A DNA stretch of 64,000 nucleotides from Priestia aryabhattai (GCF_023715685.1 NZ_JAMBOQ010000002.1:186001-250000); one strand, 5' to 3'; positions 20,113 through 28,516 are shown, counted from the first letter of the stretch. Made by a program: numbers and translations. The notes: generated by a model not told the origin, from the sequence alone.

Positions 20113-20142
20113 ATGTATTCACTCCTTTAATCTGATACGTTT

Positions 20143-20148
20143 ATTATA
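20143..20148 (-). promoter_or_regulatory. -10 box of the bceAB promoter
   Basis: TATAAT on the minus strand about 30 bases before the bceA start; no good -35 box is present, as expected for an activator-dependent promoter. Confidence 0.65.
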
Positions 20149-20195
20149 AAAAAAGGGCTTTAGCTTTTCCTTTGATTCACCGAACAAATAACGAA

Positions 20196-20221
20196 AGCAT
20201 GTGACATTTTTGTCACATGCT
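20196..20221. promoter_or_regulatory. BceR-type operator upstream of bceAB
   Basis: Perfect 11-base inverted repeat AGCATGTGACA-TTTT-TGTCACATGCT. The core TGACA-N4-TGTCA fits the TNACA-N4-TGTNA form described for BceR-like regulators. It overlaps the last bases of the kinase gene. Confidence 0.8.
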
Positions 20222-21217
20222 TTTCATATCCGCAAAATCATTTGATTTAGGAAAGGCAAGTGTAAACGTTGTGCCTTCGCTAAGAGCAGACTGCACGCCA
20301 ATGTGAATAGAAAGAGCGTGCGCAGCTTTTTGAGCCAGATACAAGCCCATACCTGTAGCACGGCTGTCTTCATGCTGTGTAGTTGATGTAAAGCCTTTAT
20401 CAAAAATGCGCGGCATATCTTGAGGAGAGATTCCGCGTCCGCTATCTTTTACCTCTATGTAGACTTGACCGTGCTGCTCGTAGCTTCTAATCATCACGTC
20501 AGATTCTTCACTGTACTTTACTGCGTTTGTTAACAGCTGTCTCATAATAAACGCAAGCCATTTTGAGTCACTCAGTACACGTTCTGTTTGTAGGTCTAAA
20601 TCAAAGCCGATATTTTTTCTCATACACCAAGCTTGCAGTGTTTTGATCTCGGTAAAGATGAGTGGCTCTAACTCCACGTGTTCAATATACATATCATTTT
20701 CGATAAAGAAAATGCGCTTTTGATGCAGCTGTTGATCAAGCAAAAAGTGAATGCGTAGCCATTCAAACGTCAAATTTGCTTTTAATTCTTGATTTTCTAA
20801 GCGTTCAATCATTAAATGCATCGCAGTTAATGGCGTTTTAATTTCGTGAATCCAAGCTAACAGTTCATCTTTTTCCTGCGTCACGTACAGCTGTGTTTGC
20901 ATCGCATCTTTTTTAGCTTGTTCTAATTGATGCATCAAGTTTCGCTGAACAATCTTTTCAAAAGGACGCAGCGGATGAGAAAGAGTAGAAGAATCAAAGA
21001 AATCCTCCTCATCTTTTAGTTTTTGGTAAAATTTCGTTTCTTTCTGATAGCGAAAGACGAAAAAAATAAGAAAAATAATCCATGATAAAAACACGATATA
21101 GAGAATAGAAGACAAGGGGATAGATTCATCAATATAAGCGATAAAAAGCATAAAAAGATGAATCGTAAAAAAGAAAAGTATCCAGCTTATACGCTCTCGG
21201 ATAAAGGTTTTAATCAT
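20213..21217 (-). CDS. bceS: BceS-type intramembrane-sensing histidine kinase
   Basis: 334 residues from the ATG at 21217, preferred over the longer frame (21232) because GAGGAA lies in front of it; this equals the usual BceS length. Two N-terminal membrane helices are separated by only a few residues (Y-I-D-E-S-I-P-L), so no extracellular sensor exists and the signal must come from BceB. H-box: W-I-H-E-I-K-T-P-L-T-A. ATPase boxes: N-A-V-K-Y, D-S-G-R-G-I and G-M-G-L-Y-L. The start overlaps the end of bceR by eight bases. Confidence 0.9.
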   Translation of the reverse strand: MIKTFIRERISWILFFFTIHLFMLFIAYIDESIPLSSILYIVFLSWIIFLIFFVFRYQKETKFYQKLKDEEDFFDSSTLSHPLRPFEKIVQRNLMHQLEQAKKDAMQTQLYVTQEKDELLAWIHEIKTPLTAMHLMIERLENQELKANLTFEWLRIHFLLDQQLHQKRIFFIENDMYIEHVELEPLIFTEIKTLQAWCMRKNIGFDLDLQTERVLSDSKWLAFIMRQLLTNAVKYSEESDVMIRSYEQHGQVYIEVKDSGRGISPQDMPRIFDKGFTSTTQHEDSRATGMGLYLAQKAAHALSIHIGVQSALSEGTTFTLAFPKSNDFADMKSM

Positions 21218-21908
21218 AGCGTTCCTCTTCAATTGCTACGTAGCCTTGACCAACTTTTGTTTCAATAAAGGTTCCCAGTCCAATTTCATCCAATTTTTTT
21301 CTCAGGCGATTGACGTTTACAGTCAGCGTATTATCACTGATAAAACGTTTATCTTCCCACAAACTATTAATCAGTTCATCCCGGCTTACAATCGTATTCT
21401 TTTTATGGATTAAGCATTTTAAAATAAAAATTTCGTTTTTGGTTAAATCGATAGTTGCAGATTTGTTTGATACTTTATTTTTTTCGTAATCAATCGTAGC
21501 TCCTTGCCATGAAAGAAGGCTTACTTGTTCAACGCTGTAATTATACACACGGCGGAGAAGGGCCTGTATTTTTGCTACAAGCACATCAAAATGAAACGGC
21601 TTTTGCACAAAGTCGTCAGCTCCAAATTGCATAGACATCACCATATCCGAGGGATGATCACGTGAAGATAGAAAGATAATAGGGATTTTTGAGTGAGAGC
21701 GAATCATTCTGCACCAGTGAAATCCGTCATACTTAGGCAGTTGGATATCCATAATCACTAAATCAGGTTTTGCCTCACTAAACTCCTGCATAACATTACT
21801 GAAATCACAAATTCCATAGACTTCATAAGACCATTGCTCCAACCGCTCTTTCAGTTCATTAAACAGCGTTACATCATCTTCAATTAAAAGAAGTTTAAAC
21901 AATAACAC
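21210..21908 (-). CDS. bceR: BceR-type OmpR-family response regulator
   Basis: 232 residues. Receiver domain with the acidic pair E-D-D, the phospho-acceptor in L-V-I-M-D-I-Q-L-P and the lysine in F-V-Q-K-P-F. OmpR-type winged helix in the C-terminal 95 residues (S-R-D-E-L-I-N-S-L-W, N-T-L-T-V-N-V-N-R-L-R-K-K-L). First gene of the module. Start is GTG 21908 with a poor ribosome binding site; TTG 21902 is an alternative. It is expected to activate bceAB by binding the inverted repeat at 20196-20221. Confidence 0.9.
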   Translation of the reverse strand: MLLFKLLLIEDDVTLFNELKERLEQWSYEVYGICDFSNVMQEFSEAKPDLVIMDIQLPKYDGFHWCRMIRSHSKIPIIFLSSRDHPSDMVMSMQFGADDFVQKPFHFDVLVAKIQALLRRVYNYSVEQVSLLSWQGATIDYEKNKVSNKSATIDLTKNEIFILKCLIHKKNTIVSRDELINSLWEDKRFISDNTLTVNVNRLRKKLDEIGLGTFIETKVGQGYVAIEEERYD

Positions 21909-22072
21909 GTACCACGCTTTCTGTTTTTATACTAATTCTATAGTAATATCCTTTTATTTACCATATGTGATAGTAGATTCAACGGTGTTCTTTTTAAAAT
22001 GTGAAAGAATAGCTCTCTACAAGCATAGTTTATAAATATATACTGACCTCTAGTGAGAAAAGGAGAGCTGTT

Positions 22073-22987
22073 ATGAAAGCAATGGTGTGTACAAAGTATG
22101 GTAAACCAGATGTTCTTCAGCTTAAAGAAGTAGAAAAGCCTGCTCCAAAAGAGAATGAAATACTTGTGAAGATCCATGCAACCACGGTCACATCAGGCGA
22201 CTGCAGAGTAAGGAGCTTTAATAGTCCACTATTATTGTGGCTTCCTATGCGAATGGTTTTAGGGTTACAAAAGCCTAGAAAACCGATACTAGGAGTAGAA
22301 CTGGCTGGAGAAGTAGAGGAAGTCGGAAAGAAAGTAATACAGTTCAAAAAAGGTGATCAGCTTTTTGCGATGACAGGCATGAAGTTCGGAGGATATGCGG
22401 AATATATCTGCTTACCAGAAAAAGGGACAATAGCCATAAAGCCAGAGAATGTAACATATGAAGAAGCCGCTTCAATTTCTTTTGGCGGCACAACGGCTTT
22501 GCATTTTTTTAGAAAAGGAAAAATGCAACCAGGGCAAAAAGTACTTATCTATGGCGCTTCAGGTGCCGTAGGAACTGCCGCTGTACAGCTTGCTAGCTAT
22601 TACGGAGCCGAAGTGACAGGCGTGTGCAGTGCTGAAAATAGCGAACTAGTAAAGTCTTTAGGAGCAGATCACGTCATCAATTATAAAAACGAAGATTTTA
22701 CTAAAAGAAAAGAAAGGTACGATCTTATTTTTGATGCCGTTGGAAAACTCACAAAAAACCACTGCAAAGAAGCGTTAGCTCTAAATGGACGGTTTGTTTC
22801 GGTCGAAGGGCAAGGAATTGCCAAAGTTCAGACGGAAGATTTATTTTTTCTTAAAAAGCTGATGGAAGAAGGCCAGATCAAATCAGTGATTGATAGACGC
22901 TACTCTTTAGAACAAGTTCCAGCAGCTCATGAATATGTAGAAACCGGACATAAAATAGGGAATGTAGTTGTTACGTTAAAAAATTAA
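22073..22987 (+). CDS. Zinc-free medium-chain dehydrogenase / quinone-oxidoreductase-like protein
   Basis: 304 residues of the medium-chain dehydrogenase family. GroES-like N-terminal domain (G-K-P-D-V-L-Q-L-K-E-V, H-A-T-T-V-T-S-G-D) and Rossmann domain with Y-G-A-S-G-A-V-G-T-A-A-V-Q-L-A at about residues 157-171 and L-G-A-D-H-V-I-N-Y. The zinc-binding cysteines of classical alcohol dehydrogenases are absent, so an NADPH-dependent quinone or enone reductase is more likely. AAAGGAGAG precedes ATG. Single-gene unit ending at the terminator 22986-23021. Confidence 0.87.
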   Translation: MKAMVCTKYGKPDVLQLKEVEKPAPKENEILVKIHATTVTSGDCRVRSFNSPLLLWLPMRMVLGLQKPRKPILGVELAGEVEEVGKKVIQFKKGDQLFAMTGMKFGGYAEYICLPEKGTIAIKPENVTYEEAASISFGGTTALHFFRKGKMQPGQKVLIYGASGAVGTAAVQLASYYGAEVTGVCSAENSELVKSLGADHVINYKNEDFTKRKERYDLIFDAVGKLTKNHCKEALALNGRFVSVEGQGIAKVQTEDLFFLKKLMEEGQIKSVIDRRYSLEQVPAAHEYVETGHKIGNVVVTLKN

Positions 22988-23021
22988 AAAAGAGAATCCC
23001 TATAAAAGATTCTCTTTTTTT
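22986..23021. terminator. Bidirectional terminator
   Basis: Stem AAAAAGAGAATC / GATTCTCTTTTT with flanking A- and T-runs between convergent genes. Confidence 0.88.
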
Positions 23022-23034
23022 ACGATGTTAAATT

Positions 23035-24255
23035 TTACTCTCCGCCTTTAATCCAAAGTTCAAGCGGAAGTCCTACAAGGTTCTTTCCAATCCATTCTCT
23101 GGCGATATTATTAGAAGGGCCCATAGCAATGCCCGCTCTGGCATCTCGGAACAAGCGTTCAATAGGGCCTTTTTTATAGCCGTATCCACCGCTTACATCC
23201 AAGGCAATTCTTGTCGCTTTGTTGGCTACTTCTGAAGCATGAACTTTAAATTCAGTCAACGGGAGAGTAAGAACACCTTGTGCTTTTTGTTCAGCTTGTA
23301 AAATATCAAGCTGTTCTGCCAAGTCAATTTGCCATGGTTTTGTGCTTTCAATGAGCACTTTTGCTTCGGCAATCTGCTGGCGAATGACTTGATAGTCGCT
23401 AAGCTGGTTATTAAAATCACGGTGAATTGTTCGCGTTGCATGGTTAACCGCAAGCTCTAACGCATGTTCCGCTACTCCAAGCCAAGCAGAACCAAGGCCA
23501 ATTAAATAAATAGGGGAAACGCCGTTTAAGACGATTTCTTTCCCTGTTTCTTCACTGCCTAGAAGATCTTCTTTTGGCACGTGTACATTTTTATAAGAAA
23601 TCGGACCGCTGTGATTACCGCGAACGCCCAGCGCTTCCCATGGACTTGCAGTAATGCCGTCTGATTTTCCGTCTACAATAAAAAAGCTAATATCCGTAGC
23701 GTCTTGTGCTTCAGGACTGCGTGTTTGAACGATATAAAAATCAGCTTGCCCGGCGCTTGTAGTAAATGATTTGTCAGCATTAACTACATAACCTTCGTCA
23801 TTTCGCTGCGCTTGACTGAAGTTGTACCACCAGTGTCCTCCTGAGGCTTTTTCACTTGTAGAATACGTACCAATTAGCCCTTGATCAATTGGTTTTAACC
23901 AGCGTGTCTTTTGATCATCGTTTCCGTACAGCGTAATGGTCTGAATCGCTCCGACATGCATTACGTAAACTAAAGCAGTAGAAGCACAAGCTTTTGCAAT
24001 TTCTTCAGCTACAATCGCAAAAGCCACGTGATCAAGCTCTAAGCCGCTGTATGCTTTTGGTACAAGAATGTTTCCCCAGCCTGCTTTAATAAGCGCTTCT
24101 AAATTTTCTCGTGGAAAAGCGCCTTCTTCATCTGTACGGGCTGCATTAGGCTGAATGACTTCATCTACGAGAGAAGCAATTTTCTCGCGGATGGACGCGT
24201 AATAAGCACGCGTAGATTGATTGTATACAGGACGTGCAGAAACTTCGATTGACAT
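23035..24255 (-). CDS. Acyl-CoA-dehydrogenase-fold flavin monooxygenase (SfnB/DszC-like)
   Basis: 406 residues with the acyl-CoA dehydrogenase fold: helical N-terminus (A-L-I-K-A-G-W-G-N-I-L-V-P), middle beta domain (W-Y-N-F-S-Q-A-Q-R, A-D-K-S-F-T-T-S-A-G) and C-terminal D-V-S-G-G-Y-G-Y. It lacks an obvious CoA-catalytic Glu context, and its pairing with SfnG points to the SfnB/DszC group, which uses reduced flavin to oxidise organosulfur compounds. GGAGG stands before the ATG. It lies 42 bases after sfnG in the same operon, so it probably helps release sulfur from sulfones or related compounds. The exact substrate is an inference. Confidence 0.8.
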   Translation of the reverse strand: MSIEVSARPVYNQSTRAYYASIREKIASLVDEVIQPNAARTDEEGAFPRENLEALIKAGWGNILVPKAYSGLELDHVAFAIVAEEIAKACASTALVYVMHVGAIQTITLYGNDDQKTRWLKPIDQGLIGTYSTSEKASGGHWWYNFSQAQRNDEGYVVNADKSFTTSAGQADFYIVQTRSPEAQDATDISFFIVDGKSDGITASPWEALGVRGNHSGPISYKNVHVPKEDLLGSEETGKEIVLNGVSPIYLIGLGSAWLGVAEHALELAVNHATRTIHRDFNNQLSDYQVIRQQIAEAKVLIESTKPWQIDLAEQLDILQAEQKAQGVLTLPLTEFKVHASEVANKATRIALDVSGGYGYKKGPIERLFRDARAGIAMGPSNNIAREWIGKNLVGLPLELWIKGGE

Positions 24256-24297
24256 AACATACCTCCAAAGATTTTAATGTTCATTGCGATAAACTAT

Positions 24298-25371
24298 TTA
24301 CAATGCGCCCGCTTTTTCTTTTAGTTCCTGTTCTTTTTGTCTTACAAGCGGAATAATGGTTTCGCCAAACGTCTTAATTTCTTCTTCATAATGTAAAAAG
24401 CCTGTCAAAATAATATCCACACCAATTTTTTTCAGTTCAATAATTTGATTGGCGACTTGTTCGACTGTGCCGATAAGCCCAGTTCGGAAGCCATCATTGT
24501 ACTGAACTAAGTTTTCAAATGAAGAGTTTGCCCACATGCCTTCACCTTGAGGAGAAGCTTTGCCCGCAAATTTTACTTGGCTTTCAAATCCTTCAACGGC
24601 TTCTTTATCTGCTTGTAGAACAATTTCTTTTAGCACTTGTTTTGCTTCTTCTTCGGTTTCACGGACAATAACAAACCCGTTTACGCCAAATTGAATATCA
24701 CGGCCGTTTGCGTGTGCTTTTACATCTTCAATTTGGTTTTTTAAGTTTTCAATCGAATTGCCGTTCATGAAATAGACGTCTGATACCCGGCCTGCCATTT
24801 CACGCGCCGCTTTAGAGTTTCCTCCTTGAAATACTTTTGGCGGCTGAAGGGGCTTTGGTTTTAACGGTGCGTCATTTAGTCGGTAAAAGTCCCCTTTGAA
24901 CGTAGTCGTTTCGTTTTTCCATAGTTCTCGGAGCACGTTAATAAATTCTTCAGAACGGCGGTAGCGCTCATCATGCTCTAGCCATGGTTCACCGTAGCCG
25001 TTAAATTCGCCTTTAAACCAGCCGCTTACAACGTTCACAGAGACGCGTCCGCTGCTGATATGATCAATAGTCGAAATGATTTTAGCGAATACGCCCGGAT
25101 GCCATAACCCCGGAAGAACCGCTGTAATAATGTTGATTGTTTTAGTAGTGGCCACCAAAGCAGAAGCAAGAGTCGCAGCTTCTAGTTGATTTTCAGCTCC
25201 GTAGCTTGCAAAAAACCTAGTTTGCAACAGAACATAATCAAAGCCTACTTGCTCAGCAATTTGTGCGTACCGGCTGTTTGCTTCAAAGGACCACTCTGTT
25301 TTTTGAGGAATGTTGGAAATGACAAGGCCTCCGCTTACATTCGGAGCCCAATAAGCAAATTGCAAACTCAT
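24298..25371 (-). CDS. sfnG: FMNH2-dependent dimethylsulfone-type monooxygenase (SfnG-like)
   Basis: 357 residues of the luciferase-like (LLM) superfamily. The N-terminal F-A-Y-W-A-P-N-V-S-G-G-L-V-I-S is the SfnG signature, followed by H-P-G-V-F-A-K, I-D-H-I-S-S-G-R and V-N-V-V-S-G-W-F. SfnG oxidises dimethylsulfone to methanesulfinate and formaldehyde with reduced FMN from a partner reductase, feeding sulfur assimilation. First gene of a two-gene operon. Its GGAGG directly abuts the stop of a 12-codon upstream frame, and the leader carries the shared CCAG/CTGG-type element (25482-25500). Confidence 0.85.
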   Translation of the reverse strand: MSLQFAYWAPNVSGGLVISNIPQKTEWSFEANSRYAQIAEQVGFDYVLLQTRFFASYGAENQLEAATLASALVATTKTINIITAVLPGLWHPGVFAKIISTIDHISSGRVSVNVVSGWFKGEFNGYGEPWLEHDERYRRSEEFINVLRELWKNETTTFKGDFYRLNDAPLKPKPLQPPKVFQGGNSKAAREMAGRVSDVYFMNGNSIENLKNQIEDVKAHANGRDIQFGVNGFVIVRETEEEAKQVLKEIVLQADKEAVEGFESQVKFAGKASPQGEGMWANSSFENLVQYNDGFRTGLIGTVEQVANQIIELKKIGVDIILTGFLHYEEEIKTFGETIIPLVRQKEQELKEKAGAL

Positions 25372-25384
25372 ATGTAACGCCTCC

Positions 25385-25423
25385 TTAGTTAAGTAATGAA
25401 AATAAATAAGCTGGGTAAAGCAT
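25385..25423 (-). CDS. Possible 12-residue leader peptide upstream of sfnG
   Basis: Minus-strand frame M-L-Y-P-A-Y-L-F-S-L-L-N with a maximal AAGGAGGTG just before it (25425-25433), although the spacing to ATG is short (3-4 bases). Its stop codon touches the GGAGG of sfnG, so translation of the two would be coupled. No run of Cys or Met codons is present. Real translation is unproven. Confidence 0.4.
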   Translation of the reverse strand: MLYPAYLFSLLN

Positions 25424-25440
25424 TCACCTCCTTATACGCC

Positions 25441-25500
25441 AAGGGCTCTTATCCTGCTTCAAGTTGAAGAGAAGATAAGAGCCTTCAGTAGCCTGACAGG
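25441..25500 (-). promoter_or_regulatory. Sulfur-unit leader element A (sfnG)
   Basis: Minus strand motif CCTGTCAGGCTACTGAAGG (25500-25482) forms the mini-hairpin UCAG-GCUA-CUGA. It runs into a strong hairpin GGCTCTTATC / GATAAGAGCC with an inner CTTCAA/TTGAAG helix. Unlike the three sister elements, no T-run follows, so this hairpin may act on translation of the leader frame rather than as a terminator. Confidence 0.7.
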
Positions 25501-25526
25501 CAGTATGGATGCTGAATGTACATATA

Positions 25527-25555
25527 GTTATATCACCGGTTATTCCGATAGTCAA
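25527..25555 (-). promoter_or_regulatory. SigA-type promoter of the sfnG operon
   Basis: Minus strand TTGACT, 17-base spacer, TATAAC. The spacer starts ATCGGAATAA, similar to TATAGGAATA behind the -35 of promoter B; this may be a shared repressor box (CymR-like, inferred). Confidence 0.75.
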
Positions 25556-25645
25556 AATGAGTTTTAAGAAATTTAAAAAGAATGAAATTGTAATTAAGTT
25601 TAACTAAAGAAGTAAGAGGTACATCCATTTCAACTAAAAACAAAC

Positions 25646-25676
25646 TTGACTTATAGGAATAGTGAGTATACTATTC
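25646..25676 (+). promoter_or_regulatory. Promoter B with overlapping inverted repeat
   Basis: TTGACT (25646-25651), then TACTAT (25669-25674) after 17 bases or TATACT after 15. A perfect inverted repeat GAATAGT-N6-ACTATTC (25657-25676) covers the -10, a likely operator. Confidence 0.65.
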
Positions 25677-25741
25677 AGATATGCTAAATAAATGAGAAGT
25701 AAACAGCTATTTTCTCTAAATAAATAGCCGTTTAAAAACGA

Positions 25742-25792
25742 TCGACCAGACGACTGGAGATGCTTTGAACAATCAGAGCATCTCTTTTTTTA
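25742..25792 (+). promoter_or_regulatory. Sulfur-unit leader element B with terminator
   Basis: Motif TCGACCAGACGACTGGAG (25742-25759) contains the mini-hairpin CCAG-ACGA-CTGG. Its last G and the following bases start the terminator stem GAGATGCTTTG / AATCAGAGCATCTC, followed by eight T. It lies about 65 bases after promoter B and 28 bases before the monooxygenase start. Confidence 0.75.
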
Positions 25793-25819
25793 TTTGTAGT
25801 AAAAAGGAGGAAGCATACA

Positions 25820-27172
25820 TTGAGTGAAAAAAGAAAGCTAAAGCTAGGAGCAAATATTAAAGGACTTGGAAATACGACGGATGGATGGAGACATCCGGAC
25901 GTAGAACCTGATGCGAGCATTAATATTGAGTTTTACAAGAAACAAGCGCGTATATTGGAAAAAGGACTGTTCAGCTTTGTCTTTATTGCGGATGGATTAG
26001 CGATATCTGAAAAGTCCATTCCTCATTTTTTAAATCGTTTTGAGCCAATTACGCTTTTATCAGCTCTCGCTGCTTCTACGAATCGCATTGGGTTAGTTGG
26101 GACAGTTTCAACAAGTTTCAGTGAGCCTTTTACAATCGCTCGTCAGCTGATGTCTCTTGATCATATCAGCGGAGGGCGAGCGGGATGGAACTTAGTTACT
26201 TCTCCACAAGAAGGGGCAGCGCGCAATCACAGTAGAGGATATCTTCCTCTTCACAGCGAACGATACGAAATTGCAAAGGAGCATCTCGATGTAGTAAAAG
26301 GGCTGTGGGATTCGTGGGAAGATGATGCTTTTACCTATCAAAAAGAAACCGGTCAGTTTTTTGATCCAAAGAAAATGCATACTCTTGGATTTAAAGGCAA
26401 GCATTTTCAAGTTCAAGGACCGTTAAATATTGCTCGTTCAAAGCAAGGACATCCAGTTGTGTTTCAAGCTGGTTCATCAGAAAGAGGAAGACAATTCGGA
26501 GCGGAAAATGCTGATGCAATTTACACAAATGCAAATACACTAGAAGAAGCACAGGCATTCTATCAAGATATGAAAAATAGAGCAAGAAATCACGGCAGAA
26601 CCCCTGAAGAACTTCTCATTTTTCCAAGTATTGATTTAATTATAGGAGATAGCGAGGAAGATGTAGAAAGAAGATATCAAGAGCTTGCCGCTTTAATTCC
26701 AATTGATCATGCCATTACATATTTAGCTCGTTTTTTTGATGATTATGACTTTCATCAATTTGACGTAGACGCACCGTTTCCAGAGTTAGGAGATATCGGA
26801 GCAAATGCGTTTCAAAGCACTACGAATAAAATTAAACAAACGGCGGCTACTCGGAAGTTAACGTTAAGACAAGTGGCCATTGAGTCGATTTTACCTCGTT
26901 CACCGTTTTCAGGAACGCCGGAGCACGTAGCTGATGAAATGCAAAAATGGCATGAGCATGAAGCAGCGGATGGATTTGTGCTTCGCCCGTTTATGAGCGA
27001 TACGTTTCATCAGTTTGTGGAAAAAGTTGTGCCTATCTTGCAAGAGCGAGGACTTTACGATACTTCGTATGAAAGCAGTAAGCTACGCGGAAATTTAAAT
27101 CTTTCCGTTCCAGCTAATCGATATAGTCAAACAAAGGAGGAGTTAGTTTATGACAGTCAAATCAATCAGTGA
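25820..27172 (+). CDS. LLM-class flavin monooxygenase (NtaA/SnaA/DszA family, YtnJ/YxeK-like)
   Basis: 450 residues. Luciferase-like fold with L-K-L-G-A-N-I-K-G-L-G, W-R-H-P, S-L-D-H-I-S-G-G-R-A-G-W-N-L-V-T-S and H-P-V-V-F-Q-A-G-S-S-E-R-G-R, characteristic of the long NtaA/DszA subfamily. The start is TTG 25820, with AAGGAGG at ideal distance. It overlaps the next gene, an M20 deacylase, by 23 bases. In B. subtilis the same pair (YtnJ-YtnL, YxeK-YxeP) takes part in using S-modified cysteines as sulfur source, so a role in cleaving a C-S bond of an N-acetylated thioether is likely. Needs a flavin reductase encoded elsewhere. Confidence 0.87.
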   Translation: MSEKRKLKLGANIKGLGNTTDGWRHPDVEPDASINIEFYKKQARILEKGLFSFVFIADGLAISEKSIPHFLNRFEPITLLSALAASTNRIGLVGTVSTSFSEPFTIARQLMSLDHISGGRAGWNLVTSPQEGAARNHSRGYLPLHSERYEIAKEHLDVVKGLWDSWEDDAFTYQKETGQFFDPKKMHTLGFKGKHFQVQGPLNIARSKQGHPVVFQAGSSERGRQFGAENADAIYTNANTLEEAQAFYQDMKNRARNHGRTPEELLIFPSIDLIIGDSEEDVERRYQELAALIPIDHAITYLARFFDDYDFHQFDVDAPFPELGDIGANAFQSTTNKIKQTAATRKLTLRQVAIESILPRSPFSGTPEHVADEMQKWHEHEAADGFVLRPFMSDTFHQFVEKVVPILQERGLYDTSYESSKLRGNLNLSVPANRYSQTKEELVYDSQINQ

Positions 27173-28334
27173 ATACAGCGTAACAGAAAGCTTAAAGAAG
27201 CAAGTAATTGAGTGGAGAAGACATTTTCATCGCTATCCAGAATTATCGTTTCAAGAACACCGAACGGCTCAGTTTGTCGAAGATACGCTTCGTTCGTTTG
27301 GAAGCTTTATCATTAAGCGTCCCACACCAACAAGCGTGGTGGCTAGATTAATAGGAAAAGAGCAGGGAAAAGTAGTTGCGATTCGAGCGGATATGGACGC
27401 GTTGCCAATTGAAGAAGAAAATACGTTTGCGTTTGCTTCGGGTAACAAAGGCGTGATGCATGCATGCGGACATGACGGTCACACGGCTATTTTGTTAGGA
27501 GTAGCCTCTGTTCTTTCTCAGTTAGGAAATGAATTTAAAGGAGAAATTCGCTTGATTTTTCAACACGCAGAAGAACTGTTGCCTGGAGGAGCGCAGGAGC
27601 TTGTCAAAAAAGGCGTAATGGAAGATGTGGATTACGTGATTGGCACGCATCTGAATTCTGGTCTTCCGGTTGGAGAAATCGGGGTGCTTGCAGGTCCCAT
27701 GATGGCTTCACCTGATACGTTTAACATATCGATTAAAGGAAAAGGAGGGCACGCCGCAGCGCCTCATGAAGCAGTTGATGCCATTGTTGTAGGAGCGCAA
27801 ATTGTTACGAATCTCCAAACAATTGTTTCAAGAACGACTAATCCCATAGATAAATTAGTCGTATCGGTTACACAATTCCACGGAGGAACTACGCACAACG
27901 TACTTCCTGATAAAGTGGAGCTTAACGGTACCGTCCGCAGCTTTGACGCAGCGCTGCGAGAAAAAGTTCCGGCACAAATTGACCGAATTGTAAAAGGACT
28001 AACCGAAGCTTACGGTGCAGAGTACACTTTTACGTATGAAAAAGGCTATCATCCCGTCATTAATTCTGAAAAAATTACGCGTTTAATTGAAGAAACAGCC
28101 ATTGAAGTATATGGAAAAGAACGTGTTAAAACGCTGTCTCCTAAAATGGGAGGAGAAGATTTTTCAGCTTACTTGCAGGAAACGGAAGGAGCTTTTTTTA
28201 ACATCGGAGCGCGAAATGAAGAACAGGGAATTGTATACCCTCATCATCATCCGAAATTTACGGTAGATGAAGCTTCGCTTGAAGTCGGAGTAAATATATT
28301 TTTGCGCGTCACAGAAAAGCTATTGGCGCGTTAA
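27150..28334 (+). CDS. M20-family amidohydrolase (N-acyl-cysteine-conjugate deacylase type)
   Basis: 394 residues of the M20D metallopeptidase family. Metal-binding and catalytic motifs: M-H-A-C-G-H-D-G-H-T, H-A-E-E near 140, T-H-L near 165 and H-H-H-P near the C-terminus. The dimerisation domain is between about 185 and 300. AAAGGAGGAG precedes ATG 27150, inside the end of the monooxygenase gene. By analogy with YtnL/YxeP it would remove an acetyl group from a sulfur-containing amino-acid derivative before or after the oxygenase step. Confidence 0.88.
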   Translation: MTVKSISEYSVTESLKKQVIEWRRHFHRYPELSFQEHRTAQFVEDTLRSFGSFIIKRPTPTSVVARLIGKEQGKVVAIRADMDALPIEEENTFAFASGNKGVMHACGHDGHTAILLGVASVLSQLGNEFKGEIRLIFQHAEELLPGGAQELVKKGVMEDVDYVIGTHLNSGLPVGEIGVLAGPMMASPDTFNISIKGKGGHAAAPHEAVDAIVVGAQIVTNLQTIVSRTTNPIDKLVVSVTQFHGGTTHNVLPDKVELNGTVRSFDAALREKVPAQIDRIVKGLTEAYGAEYTFTYEKGYHPVINSEKITRLIEETAIEVYGKERVKTLSPKMGGEDFSAYLQETEGAFFNIGARNEEQGIVYPHHHPKFTVDEASLEVGVNIFLRVTEKLLAR

Positions 28335-28335
28335 A

Positions 28336-28373
28336 AAAAAGAACAAGAACCAAGCTGGTTCTTGTTCTTTTTT
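28336..28373. terminator. Terminator after the M20 gene
   Basis: 15-bp stem AAAGAACAAGAACCA / TGGTTCTTGTTCTTT, then T-run; also usable by the minus-strand small gene. Confidence 0.9.
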
Positions 28374-28381
28374 ATGAAATC

Positions 28382-28468
28382 TTACTTCGTATCTTTATAA
28401 TTCGTCGCAAATCCTGCTGCAATTAAACCAATTAGACCCAGCAATCCCACAATAACGGTTATGACCAT
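28382..28468 (-). CDS. 28-residue single-helix membrane peptide
   Basis: Begins M-V-I-T-V-I-V-G-L-L-G-L-I-G-L-I and ends A-T-N-Y-K-D-T-K. GAGGTGAG four bases before ATG is a good ribosome binding site. One transmembrane helix with a charged tail. No family recognised; it lies behind a TPR gene on the same strand. Confidence 0.6.
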   Translation of the reverse strand: MVITVIVGLLGLIGLIAAGFATNYKDTK

Positions 28469-28516
28469 TATGCTCACCTCAATCGCTCTTAATAATGCGC
28501 TCTCATTTGTTGAACT

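Noticed and set aside
25441..25500. S-box (SAM-I) riboswitch because of CTCTTATC
   Set aside because: The string occurs in a simple hairpin; the conserved GAGGGACTGGCCC-type core and kink-turn are absent.
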